From a virus: a DNA stretch of 20,735 nt. Location of the stretch: IMG/VR virus record IMGVR_UViG_3300017971_000855, positions 1-20,735 of that record; one strand, given 5' to 3'. Made by a program: the position numbers and the translations under genes. Shown here one piece after another: positions 7,408 through 11,556 of this stretch; within the stretch, counting starts at the first letter, position 1, and each line of letters begins with the position of its first letter. A model generated the notes under the pieces. It saw only the letters and a program-made list of their open reading frames with translations, did not search any database and was not told where the DNA came from.

Positions 7408-7433
7408 TGCAACGCGTTGCATGCAACGTTGCA
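7408..7433. repeat. Four abutting hexamers forming overlapping palindromes
   Basis: TGCAAC, GC, GTTGCA, TGCAAC and GTTGCA follow one another without gaps other than GC. They create three perfect palindromes: 7408-7421 (14 bp), 7416-7427 (12 bp) and 7422-7433 (12 bp). This is the densest point of the array. Confidence 0.9.
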
Positions 7434-7545
7434 GAGCGCATATGTATGCTTGCAACGACAACCTATGTAGCTTGTCGCATACGCTATATCAGGACAAGGC
7501 ATTAGGATGGGCCCCTCGAGCCACTGCTGTTTGGCGTTGCCCAGA

Positions 7546-7578
7546 ATCTCGGAGACCCGCGCCCCAGGCGGCTCTCCG
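7546..7578 (+). repeat. Hairpin element, copy 1
   Basis: ATCTCGGAGA then an inner stem CGCC-loop-GGCG (7560-7570) and closing TCTCCG (7573-7578), which pairs with CGGAGA (7550-7555). The apical loop is CCA. It shares sequence and shape with the elements at 7712-7744 and 13188-13224. Confidence 0.55.
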
Positions 7579-7711
7579 CGTGTATGTTTCGATCGGAAAT
7601 CCGCGTCCCGCGCGGGTCCGAGATATTGCTCGTTGCACTATGATTCTGGTGCTGGGCCATGTCCTGGACCCATCTAGAGGTCAATTGGCCCATTGTCCTC
7701 CACACCCATAT

Positions 7712-7744
7712 ATCTCGGATGCCCGTCCCAGACGGCTCTCCGGG
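7712..7744 (+). repeat. Hairpin element, copy 2, upstream of the rightward promoter
   Basis: ATCTCGGATGC, inner stem CCGTC (7723-7727), loop CCA, GACGG (7731-7735), then CTCTCCGGG. The inner stem keeps pairing with copy 1 through base changes (GCC/GGC versus GTC/GAC). It ends about 48 bp upstream of the -35 at 7793. Confidence 0.55.
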
Positions 7745-7792
7745 GTCTAACGCAACGTGTCAAGGTAAACCTACTGACACCTACATTGGTAC

Positions 7793-7822
7793 TTGACAAA
7801 CTACATGTTGACATGATAAAAT
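7793..7822 (+). promoter_or_regulatory. Promoter of the ribozyme-bearing rightward operon
   Basis: TTGACA (7793-7798), 18 nt, TAAAAT (7817-7822), with TG one base before the -10. The 18-nt spacing and sequence (ACTTGACA, ACTA, TGACATG) are close to the promoter at 16882-16911. Initiation is expected near 7829, giving a leader of about 290 nt. Confidence 0.75.
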
Positions 7823-7828
7823 TTAATT

Positions 7829-8047
7829 AGAAGCCGGGAATGCGGCTTCGCTAAAGCGGACGGATTCCGTTGGGAGAGATGGTGGGATAGGTGGCAGCCA
7901 AAGCTGCTACGCGGCCGAGAGGTCGCCGGTTCGGAGCTTACCCCACTGAAAATAAGGCACACCTGTCGATTTCGCCCCACGCCGGGCGCGATTACAAAGC
8001 GATAGCGAGGTGAGAGGCTCCCACGTCGGAGCGCACCGCATACGATC
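7829..8047 (+). ncRNA. Long structured 5' leader, class unknown
   Basis: A gene-free leader with many local hairpins. These are 7830-7836/7843-7849 (GAAGCCG/CGGCTTC), 7860-7863/7867-7870, 7891-7898/7903-7910 (GTGGCAGC/GCTGCTAC), 7911-7916/7921-7926 with GAGA loop, 7960-7964/8008-8012 (CACCT/AGGTG), and 8017-8021/8028-8032 (GCTCC/GGAGC). Bases 7882-7886 (GTGGG) pair with 7942-7946 (CCCAC), closing a multi-branched domain. I recognise no Rfam class. It ends where the type III hammerhead begins, so cleavage after 8054 would release it from the operon mRNA. Confidence 0.45.
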
Positions 8048-8101
8048 GGATGTCGAGCGCTGCTGTAGCGCTCCTGATGAGGCCATAAGGCCGAAACATC
8101 C
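8048..8101 (+). ncRNA. Hammerhead ribozyme 1, type III
   Basis: All hammerhead parts are present in type III order. Stem III is GGATGT (8048-8053) with ACATCC (8096-8101). The cleavage nucleotide is C8054 (GUC triplet). Stem I is GAGCGC (8055-8060) with GCGCTC (8068-8073) and loop TGCTGTA. The core is CTGATGA (8074-8080). Stem II is GGCC-ATAA-GGCC (8081-8092), then GAA (8093-8095). Stem III is the open stem, so the 3' product keeps stems I and II. It lies 18 nt before the first gene's ATG, with GAGGAG between. Confidence 0.93.
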
Positions 8102-8119
8102 AACATAGAGGAGATAGCC

Positions 8120-8362
8120 ATGAAGAGCCATTACACGATCGTAAGCGATGGGCCGTACAGCGGAATCCGGTACTGCGATTGCGATGGGCGGCATATCGAC
8201 AACGATCCGCGATTCGCGATCGATGGCGAGCTGGCGAGCTGCTTCACCTCGCTGCGCAAGGCCAAGGCGCGGCTGATCGAGGACCACATGAGCATCATCC
8301 ACATGTACAAGGACGCGATCGCCGAGGTCCGCAGCCTGCGCAAGGACGACATCGATTTCTGA
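8120..8362 (+). CDS. Small HYxI...RCDC paralogue family protein, member 1
   Basis: 80 residues, opening MKSHYTIVSDGPYSGIRYCDCDGR and continuing NDPRFAIDGELASCFTSL, KAKARLI and YKDAIAEVRSLRKDDI. It is clearly homologous to the product of 9703-9951 and more distantly to that of 11338-11556. Conserved CDC Cys pair and a C-terminal helical half are seen. Function unknown. It is the first gene of the ribozyme operon, with a ribozyme directly on each side; after cleavage its message would be a single-gene fragment of about 365 nt (8055-8419). Confidence 0.75.
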   Translation: MKSHYTIVSDGPYSGIRYCDCDGRHIDNDPRFAIDGELASCFTSLRKAKARLIEDHMSIIHMYKDAIAEVRSLRKDDIDF

Positions 8363-8363
8363 T

Positions 8364-8430
8364 CCTACCTGATGAGAGCTGGGTAGCTCCCAGCCGAAAT
8401 CGGCCCCCATGGGCCGATCGTAGGAAGCTA
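8364..8430 (+). ncRNA. Hammerhead ribozyme 2, type I, with pseudoknot
   Basis: It starts two bases after the upstream stop. Stem I is CCTAC (8364-8368) with GTAGG (8420-8424). The core is CTGATGA (8369-8375). Stem II is G8376-C8395 plus GCTGGG/CCCAGC (8378-8383/8389-8394), with a bulged A8377. GAA is 8396-8398. Stem III is ATCGGCCC/GGGCCGAT with CCAT loop (8399-8418). The cleavage site is C8419. The stem II loop TAGCT (8384-8388) is fully complementary to AGCTA (8426-8430), 3' of stem I. Confidence 0.93.
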
Positions 8431-8453
8431 ACACACAACATAAGGAGATAGCC

Positions 8454-8672
8454 ATGACGAGCATCAACACCAAGGATAAGGTATACGTAGTGCGCCAGCT
8501 GCTGGCGGAGTTCGAGACCATGAGAGAATTCGCCGAGATGGAAGCGGCTGACGGCGACGAGGCTCTGCTCGATGACATGGTCGAATCGCTGAGCCGCGCA
8601 ATGGCCGCCTACCAGGGCGACCCAGCCGATCGCATCGTGCATGAGCTGCTGGCCATGCGCGATGAAGGATGA
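8454..8672 (+). CDS. Small acidic hypothetical protein
   Basis: 72 residues, with AAGGAG upstream of the ATG. The composition is acidic (by my count 17 Asp/Glu to 7 Lys/Arg) and helical (VRQLLAEFETMREFAEMEAADGDEALLDDMVESLSRAMAAY). No family is recognised. It sits alone between ribozymes 2 and 3, so cleavage would give a single-gene message of about 316 nt. Confidence 0.65.
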   Translation: MTSINTKDKVYVVRQLLAEFETMREFAEMEAADGDEALLDDMVESLSRAMAAYQGDPADRIVHELLAMRDEG

Positions 8673-8680
8673 GATCCTAA

Positions 8681-8746
8681 CCTGCCTGATGAGCAGCTCG
8701 GTGGTCCCGAGCCGAAACCCCGCCGATGCGGGGTCGCAGGAAACCA
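8681..8746 (+). ncRNA. Hammerhead ribozyme 3, type I, with pseudoknot
   Basis: Stem I is CCTGC (8681-8685) with GCAGG (8736-8740), replacing the A-U pair of copy 2 by G-C. The core is CTGATGA (8686-8692). Stem II is G8693-C8713 with bulged CA, then GCTCGG/CCGAGC (8696-8701/8707-8712). GAA is 8714-8716. Stem III is ACCCCGC-CGAT-GCGGGGT (8717-8734). The cleavage site is C8735. Loop II TGGT (8702-8705) pairs with ACCA (8743-8746). Confidence 0.93.
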
Positions 8747-8764
8747 ACAACATAGGAGATAGCC

Positions 8765-9067
8765 ATGGACATCGAGACCAAGTACAACGTGGCGCTGTGG
8801 GCGATCCAGGAAATCCTCACCATCGAGGAGCAGCGGGCCGTCACCGATCGCGATCACGAGGAGCTGGACGAACTCGGCGAGATGTGCGGCGATTGGGAGG
8901 ATGACATGACGACGGCGCTTGAGGCCGACGATGTCTGCGCTGCCAACGAGCTGTACGATGAGATTCTGACCTACTTGAGCCAGAACGGCAACGAGGGTGA
9001 TTACCTCGGCAAGTCGCACAGCTGGATCGCCGAGTGGCTACTGAGCTGCTACGATCTGGATGAGTAG
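8765..9067 (+). CDS. Highly acidic hypothetical protein
   Basis: 100 residues. By my count there are about 28 Asp/Glu and only 4 Lys/Arg, with runs such as HEELDELGEMCGDWEDDM and a helical feel throughout. Three Cys residues lack a metal-binding spacing. No family is recognised. Such acidity is shared by phage DNA-mimic proteins, but the sequence alone does not show that role. It is flanked by ribozymes 3 and 4 and preceded by AGGAG. Confidence 0.65.
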   Translation: MDIETKYNVALWAIQEILTIEEQRAVTDRDHEELDELGEMCGDWEDDMTTALEADDVCAANELYDEILTYLSQNGNEGDYLGKSHSWIAEWLLSCYDLDE

Positions 9068-9069
9068 AG

Positions 9070-9132
9070 CCTACCTGATGAGCCCGGATGGTGACCGGGC
9101 GAAACGGGCCGAGCGCCCGTCGTGGGAAACCA
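9070..9132 (+). ncRNA. Hammerhead ribozyme 4, type I, with pseudoknot
   Basis: It starts three bases after a TAG stop. Stem I is CCTAC (9070-9074) with GTGGG (9122-9126), one U-G pair. The core is CTGATGA (9075-9081). Stem II is GCCCGG/CCGGGC (9082-9087/9095-9100) without the bulge of the other copies. GAA is 9101-9103. Stem III is ACGGGC/GCCCGT (9104-9109/9115-9120) with loop CGAGC. The cleavage site is C9121. Loop II TGGT (9089-9092) pairs with ACCA (9129-9132). Confidence 0.92.
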
Positions 9133-9150
9133 ACAACAAAGGAGATAGAT

Positions 9151-9693
9151 ATGAAAGCCAAGACACGGAAGGGCAAGGTAGTCGAGGTCGCCGTAAAGCC
9201 GAAGTACGGCAACGGCAAGTGGTACCACCCCGTCAAGCACTATGGTATGCGCGTGATCAGCGATGTCGAGCACTGGTGGGATACCTTCTCCCGGAACGGC
9301 GAGACCTTCGGCATGGCGACCATCAAGGGTGAGCGGGTGTTGGTACAGTGGACCACCACCAACTGGCATGTCTGCCGCAATGTGGACCCCCGCGAGTCCG
9401 GTCTGCTCGAGCGCATCGAGAAGAGCAAGCCAGAACCCAAGTCGCCTATCCTGAAGAAGGTAGCCCGACTCAACTGGTACATCCTGGACAAGGTCGACCT
9501 CTTCGACCCAGACACGGGCCGCATCGGCGAGTACACCTTGGGGTGCACCCGCAAGTACGGCAAGGCGTTTGTCCGTATGCAGCACAGCGAACGCGTGTAC
9601 AGCGTGCAGCGGTTCGGCGAGCAGATCGTGCTGAAGTCGGTGGCCGATGGTGAGGAGCCCAAGACCTACCACGTCTACAGCGACAACTTCTAG
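9151..9693 (+). CDS. Hypothetical protein, 180 residues
   Basis: I use the ATG at 9151 (AAGGAGATAGAT just upstream). The frame is open further back to 9088, but that part is ribozyme 4. It begins MKAKTRKGKVVEVAVKPKYGNGKWYHPVKHYGM. It is basic at the N-terminus and rich in aromatic residues (VEHWWDTFSRNGETFGMATIKGERVL), with the look of a small beta-rich protein. The C-terminal half carries FDPDTGRIGEYTLGCTRKYGKAF. No family is recognised. It shares a ribozyme-bounded segment (9122-10005) with the next gene. Confidence 0.7.
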   Translation: MKAKTRKGKVVEVAVKPKYGNGKWYHPVKHYGMRVISDVEHWWDTFSRNGETFGMATIKGERVLVQWTTTNWHVCRNVDPRESGLLERIEKSKPEPKSPILKKVARLNWYILDKVDLFDPDTGRIGEYTLGCTRKYGKAFVRMQHSERVYSVQRFGEQIVLKSVADGEEPKTYHVYSDNF

Positions 9694-9702
9694 GAGGAAG
9701 CC

Positions 9703-9951
9703 ATGAAAGCGCACTACACAATCAGAGATGATGGACCCTACAGCAGCATCGAACGTTGCAACTGCGACGGGGAGCCGGCCTACAGCGTTCAAGATGATCC
9801 CCGCTTCGAGATGGACGGCGAGCTGGCCCAGTGCTACAGCACGCTGGCCAAAGCAAAAGCCCGACTCATCGCCGACCACAAGAACACGATCGGTGTGTAC
9901 CGCGACGCAATCGCACACGTTCGCACCTTGAAGGTCGCCGACATCGAATAG
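9703..9951 (+). CDS. Small HYxI...RCDC paralogue family protein, member 2
   Basis: 82 residues: MKAHYTIRDDGPYSSIERCNCDGE, then DDPRFEMDGELAQCYSTLAKAKARLIADH and YRDAIAHVRTLKVADIE. It aligns over its whole length with the product of 8120-8362, with a two-residue insertion after CDGE. The start has AGGAGG 6 nt upstream and follows the previous stop by 9 nt with no ribozyme between. The two copies imply a gene duplication within the operon. Function unknown. Confidence 0.75.
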   Translation: MKAHYTIRDDGPYSSIERCNCDGEPAYSVQDDPRFEMDGELAQCYSTLAKAKARLIADHKNTIGVYRDAIAHVRTLKVADIE

Positions 9952-10016
9952 CCTACCTGATGAGAGCCGATTGGTGATCGGCCGAAACGGGCCTTCGGGC
10001 CCGTAGTAGGAAACCA
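9952..10016 (+). ncRNA. Hammerhead ribozyme 5, type I, GUA cleavage site
   Basis: It starts at the base after a TAG stop. Stem I is CCTAC (9952-9956) with GTAGG (10006-10010). The core is CTGATGA (9957-9963). Stem II is G9964-C9983 with bulged A, then GCCGAT/ATCGGC (9966-9971/9977-9982). GAA is 9984-9986. Stem III is ACGGGCC-TTCG-GGCCCGT (9987-10004), a UUCG tetraloop. The nucleotide 5' of the cut is A10005 instead of C, which the hammerhead rule (H = A, C or U) allows. Loop II TGGT (9972-9975) pairs with ACCA (10013-10016). Confidence 0.92.
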
Positions 10017-10034
10017 ACAACAAGGAGGATAGAT

Positions 10035-10298
10035 ATGAACAAGTCAACCTACGTGCTGCGCCCGTCCAACGACTGGTTCTCGGTGAAGGTCGACACCGGT
10101 TGGCCCGAGACCTGGGAGCGCAGCCACTGTGGCGAGTGCGACGCCCCCTGGTGGACGCTCGAGCTGCGTGATGACTGCTGGGTGCTGTGGAATCTGCCGA
10201 GCAGAGCGGCGTACGACCACGGCACCAAGTCCTACTTCGACTCGGCTGTCGAAGCCGTCAACTGGGTGTACATGCATGGCGAGATGTGCAAACACTAA
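10035..10298 (+). CDS. Hypothetical protein, Trp-rich with a CxxC pair
   Basis: 87 residues, AAGGAGG upstream. Trp is unusually frequent (DWFSVKVDTGWPETWERSHCGECDAPWWTLELRDDCWVLWN), with one CGEC pair and a further Cys at residues near 56 and 85. YFDSAVEAVNWVYMHGEM forms a C-terminal helix. No family is recognised; a small one-zinc fold is possible. It opens the segment between ribozymes 5 and 6. Confidence 0.65.
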   Translation: MNKSTYVLRPSNDWFSVKVDTGWPETWERSHCGECDAPWWTLELRDDCWVLWNLPSRAAYDHGTKSYFDSAVEAVNWVYMHGEMCKH

Positions 10299-10312
10299 AA
10301 AGGAGGAGAGCT

Positions 10313-10546
10313 ATGAAGACCGAAATGGAAGAAATGGAAGAGATACTCGAGATGCTGGAAAGAGTGGAGAGCAAGATCGACAAAGAGGCGAGTAAGCTGG
10401 AATCCCGCTATGATAGTCTGCCATCCGACAGCAAGGTTAGGGACCTAGCCATCAACGCATCTTATGGATTGCGTGCTGCCAGTAAGGCCCTGACGGCTAC
10501 GCGCTATGGTGTGCAGAGCTACGTTGATCTGTACGAGGAAGGATAA
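10313..10546 (+). CDS. Hypothetical helical protein
   Basis: 77 residues from the ATG at 10313, preceded by AGGAGGAG. The first 45 residues (MKTEMEEMEEILEMLERVESKIDKEASKLESRY) form a strong coiled-coil pattern. LRAASKALTATRYGVQSYVDLYEEG follows. No family is recognised. It is paired with the previous gene in one ribozyme-bounded segment. Confidence 0.65.
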   Translation: MKTEMEEMEEILEMLERVESKIDKEASKLESRYDSLPSDSKVRDLAINASYGLRAASKALTATRYGVQSYVDLYEEG

Positions 10547-10548
10547 AA

Positions 10549-10613
10549 CCTGCCTGACGAGCGCCCGTTGGTGACGGGCCGAAACGGGTCGCAAGGCCCG
10601 TCGCAGGAAACCA
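10549..10613 (+). ncRNA. Hammerhead ribozyme 6, type I, C7 core variant
   Basis: Stem I is CCTGC (10549-10553) with GCAGG (10603-10607). The core is CTGACGA (10554-10560), with C at the tolerated position 7. Stem II is G10561-C10580 with bulged C, then GCCCGT/ACGGGC (10563-10568/10574-10579). GAA is 10581-10583. Stem III is ACGGGTC-GCAA-GGCCCGT (10584-10601), a GNRA tetraloop and one U-G pair. The cleavage site is C10602. Loop II TGGT (10569-10572) pairs with ACCA (10610-10613). Confidence 0.92.
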
Positions 10614-10632
10614 CGAACAAAGGAGGAGAAGC

Positions 10633-10818
10633 ATGAAACGACTAACCAAAGGACGTATCAGAGGATACGAGAGCAGGGCCGACCGGAAACGGGCGATCGC
10701 CATGCTCCGGAGGCAAGGGTACAACTACTTCGTCTGTTACCGAGACACGCAGTCAGAATTCGCGTTGCAGTACGCCAAGGCCGATTGGGTGAAACCAGGA
10801 CAAGCCTACATCAAGTAA
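10633..10818 (+). CDS. Small basic hypothetical protein
   Basis: 61 residues with AAAGGAGGAG before the ATG. It is strongly basic at the N-terminus (MKRLTKGRIRGYESRADRKRAIAMLRRQGYNYFVCYRD) and has the plain beta/alpha look of small phage nucleic-acid-associated proteins. No family is recognised. It is the first gene after ribozyme 6, and no hammerhead follows it. Confidence 0.6.
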   Translation: MKRLTKGRIRGYESRADRKRAIAMLRRQGYNYFVCYRDTQSEFALQYAKADWVKPGQAYIK

Positions 10819-10829
10819 GGAGGAGAGTC

Positions 10830-11075
10830 ATGATCTACCAAGAGTGGAGAACCAAGAATGACCGCAACGGCAACCCCAGGCGCATCACGGTGGTGTGGCA
10901 CCCCGATGGTGAGCTGTCCAATGTAATCGAACATGGGTATGGTGGCTGTCCCTACCGCGAAGAGAAGAGCCAGAAGGGCAACGCCGATCTGGGCTTCGTG
11001 TTTGTGCCACCGGCCGAGTACAGAGACATGGTGAAGACCGCCACCGATAGCGGCTTCATGAGCTACGATCGCTGA
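10830..11075 (+). CDS. Hypothetical protein
   Basis: 81 residues from the ATG at 10830, with AAGGAGGAG upstream and only 11 nt after the previous stop. It begins MIYQEWRTKNDRNGNPRRITVVWHPDGELSNVIEHGY and ends PPAEYRDMVKTATDSGFMSYDR. It is probably a small beta-sheet protein. No function is recognised. An unusual structured RNA follows its stop. Confidence 0.65.
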   Translation: MIYQEWRTKNDRNGNPRRITVVWHPDGELSNVIEHGYGGCPYREEKSQKGNADLGFVFVPPAEYRDMVKTATDSGFMSYDR

Positions 11076-11076
11076 C

Positions 11077-11141
11077 GTTGTGATCTGGTCACCACTGGCA
11101 AGCGCTGGTGGTGGCCAGGGTAGAGCGCCAGAGACGACAAC
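11077..11141 (+). ncRNA. Structured intergenic RNA element, possible pseudoknot
   Basis: Between two genes, in the position the ribozymes take elsewhere. An outer stem GTTGT/ACAAC (11077-11081/11137-11141) encloses a 10-bp hairpin CTGGTCACCA/TGGTGGCCAG (11085-11094/11109-11118, one U-G). Loop bases CTGGC (11095-11099) can pair with GCCAG (11127-11131), and GCGCT (11102-11106) with AGCGC (11124-11128); these pairings compete. It has no hammerhead core. The P1/P2 order is reminiscent of HDV-like folds, but I cannot form P3, so the class stays open. ACAACAACC before the AGGAGG resembles the leaders after the hammerheads. Confidence 0.45.
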
Positions 11142-11159
11142 AACCATGAAGGAGGAAGC

Positions 11160-11348
11160 ATGAAAATTAGGCTCACAGTCGAGGTGAAGGACCTGTTTAG
11201 GCATGCAGTCGCACATCGCTTTGGCCAGGAAGGAACAGAACCAGCGAGTCGGTTGTTTGTCGAGAATCTGCTGCAAACCGTAGTCGACAACTACGTGCGT
11301 GGCGTAACAGACCAGTTCCTACAAAAGGAGGGCGTGGATGAAGAGTAA
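11160..11348 (+). CDS. Small hypothetical protein
   Basis: 62 residues, AAGGAGGA upstream. MKIRLTVEVKDLFRHAVAHRFGQEGTEPASRLFVENLLQTVVDNYVRGVTDQFLQKEG is a short strand followed by helices, like a ribbon-helix-helix-sized protein, but the pattern is not good enough to call one. Its end overlaps the next gene's start by 11 nt. Confidence 0.6.
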   Translation: MKIRLTVEVKDLFRHAVAHRFGQEGTEPASRLFVENLLQTVVDNYVRGVTDQFLQKEGVDEE

Positions 11349-11556
11349 GCACTACCGCATCAAATGGGACATGGCACAGTCGAAGATCGTCAGGTGTGAC
11401 TGTCGGTGGTGGCGTGAGTCGCTTAACTGCTTCCAGTCCTTTGGCGAGGCCAGAGATGCGCTGGCCAACTACTTCCGTGGTGTGAAGGACAAATTCCAGC
11501 ACGCACTCGAGGGAATCTACACTATCGAGGAGTCCGACATAAAGGAGGAGGTATGA
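11338..11556 (+). CDS. HYxI...RCDC paralogue family protein, distant member 3
   Basis: 72 residues: MKSKHYRIKWDMAQSKIVRCDCRWW, then FQSFGEARDALANYFRGVKDKFQHALEGIYTIEESDI. The order K-HYxI, IxRCDC, a Phe/Ala-rich helix and a terminal 'DI' matches the products of 8120-8362 and 9703-9951, though the identity is low. GGAGGGCG precedes the ATG, and the stop overlaps the next start. Function unknown. Confidence 0.65.
   Translation: MKSKHYRIKWDMAQSKIVRCDCRWWRESLNCFQSFGEARDALANYFRGVKDKFQHALEGIYTIEESDIKEEV

Larger units (their letters stand above)
7093..7456. repeat. Dense GTTGCA/TGCAAC iteron-like array
   Basis: I count 17 exact GTTGCA or TGCAAC hexamers: forward at 7098, 7117, 7126, 7208, 7251, 7301, 7375, 7416 and 7428; reverse at 7146, 7154, 7284, 7326, 7333, 7408, 7422 and 7451. 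There are also near copies (GTTGCGCAAC at 7259-7268, GTTGCG at 7314). Most read CGTTGCA. Three are embedded in ATAGTTGC. Fewer than one copy is expected by chance in 360 bp. Both orientations are used. Mixed-orientation short repeats beside divergent promoters suggest binding sites for a phage initiator or repressor. Confidence 0.85.
6891..7792. other. Gene-free divergent control region
   Basis: About 900 bp between the divergent rusA operon and the rightward operon. I see no open frame here with a ribosome binding site or a protein-like sequence. It contains a CTCCCG/CGGGAG hairpin near 6924-6939, a pyrimidine-rich stretch (6950-7090), the GTTGCA repeat array (7093-7456) and two copies of a hairpin element (7546, 7712). 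Origin of replication, operator array or partition site are the candidate roles. Confidence 0.7.

Noticed and set aside
7376-7750. Plus-strand open frame of 124 codons in the repeat region
   Set aside because: It translates the palindromic repeats and hairpins into a Cys/Arg-rich sequence without a ribosome binding site or protein-like pattern.
7881-7947. tRNA-like cloverleaf in the leader (GTGGG/CCCAC acceptor-like stem and GTTCG)
   Set aside because: The acceptor stem has a mismatch, there is no 7-nt anticodon loop, and no T-stem can be formed. It is treated as part of the structured leader.
7907-8578. Minus-strand open frame of 223 codons over the leader and first ribozymes
   Set aside because: It covers structured RNA and two real genes antisense, with low-complexity Ser/Ala-rich translation.
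9049-10047. Long open frame of 332 codons on the minus strand
   Set aside because: It runs antisense through three supported genes and two ribozymes, has no ribosome binding site and no family likeness; it arises from codon bias of the opposite strand.
11087-11131. HDV-like ribozyme reading of the intergenic element
   Set aside because: P1 and P2 can be drawn in the right order, but no P3 fits between them and J4/2 is not recognisable. Kept only as an unclassified structure.
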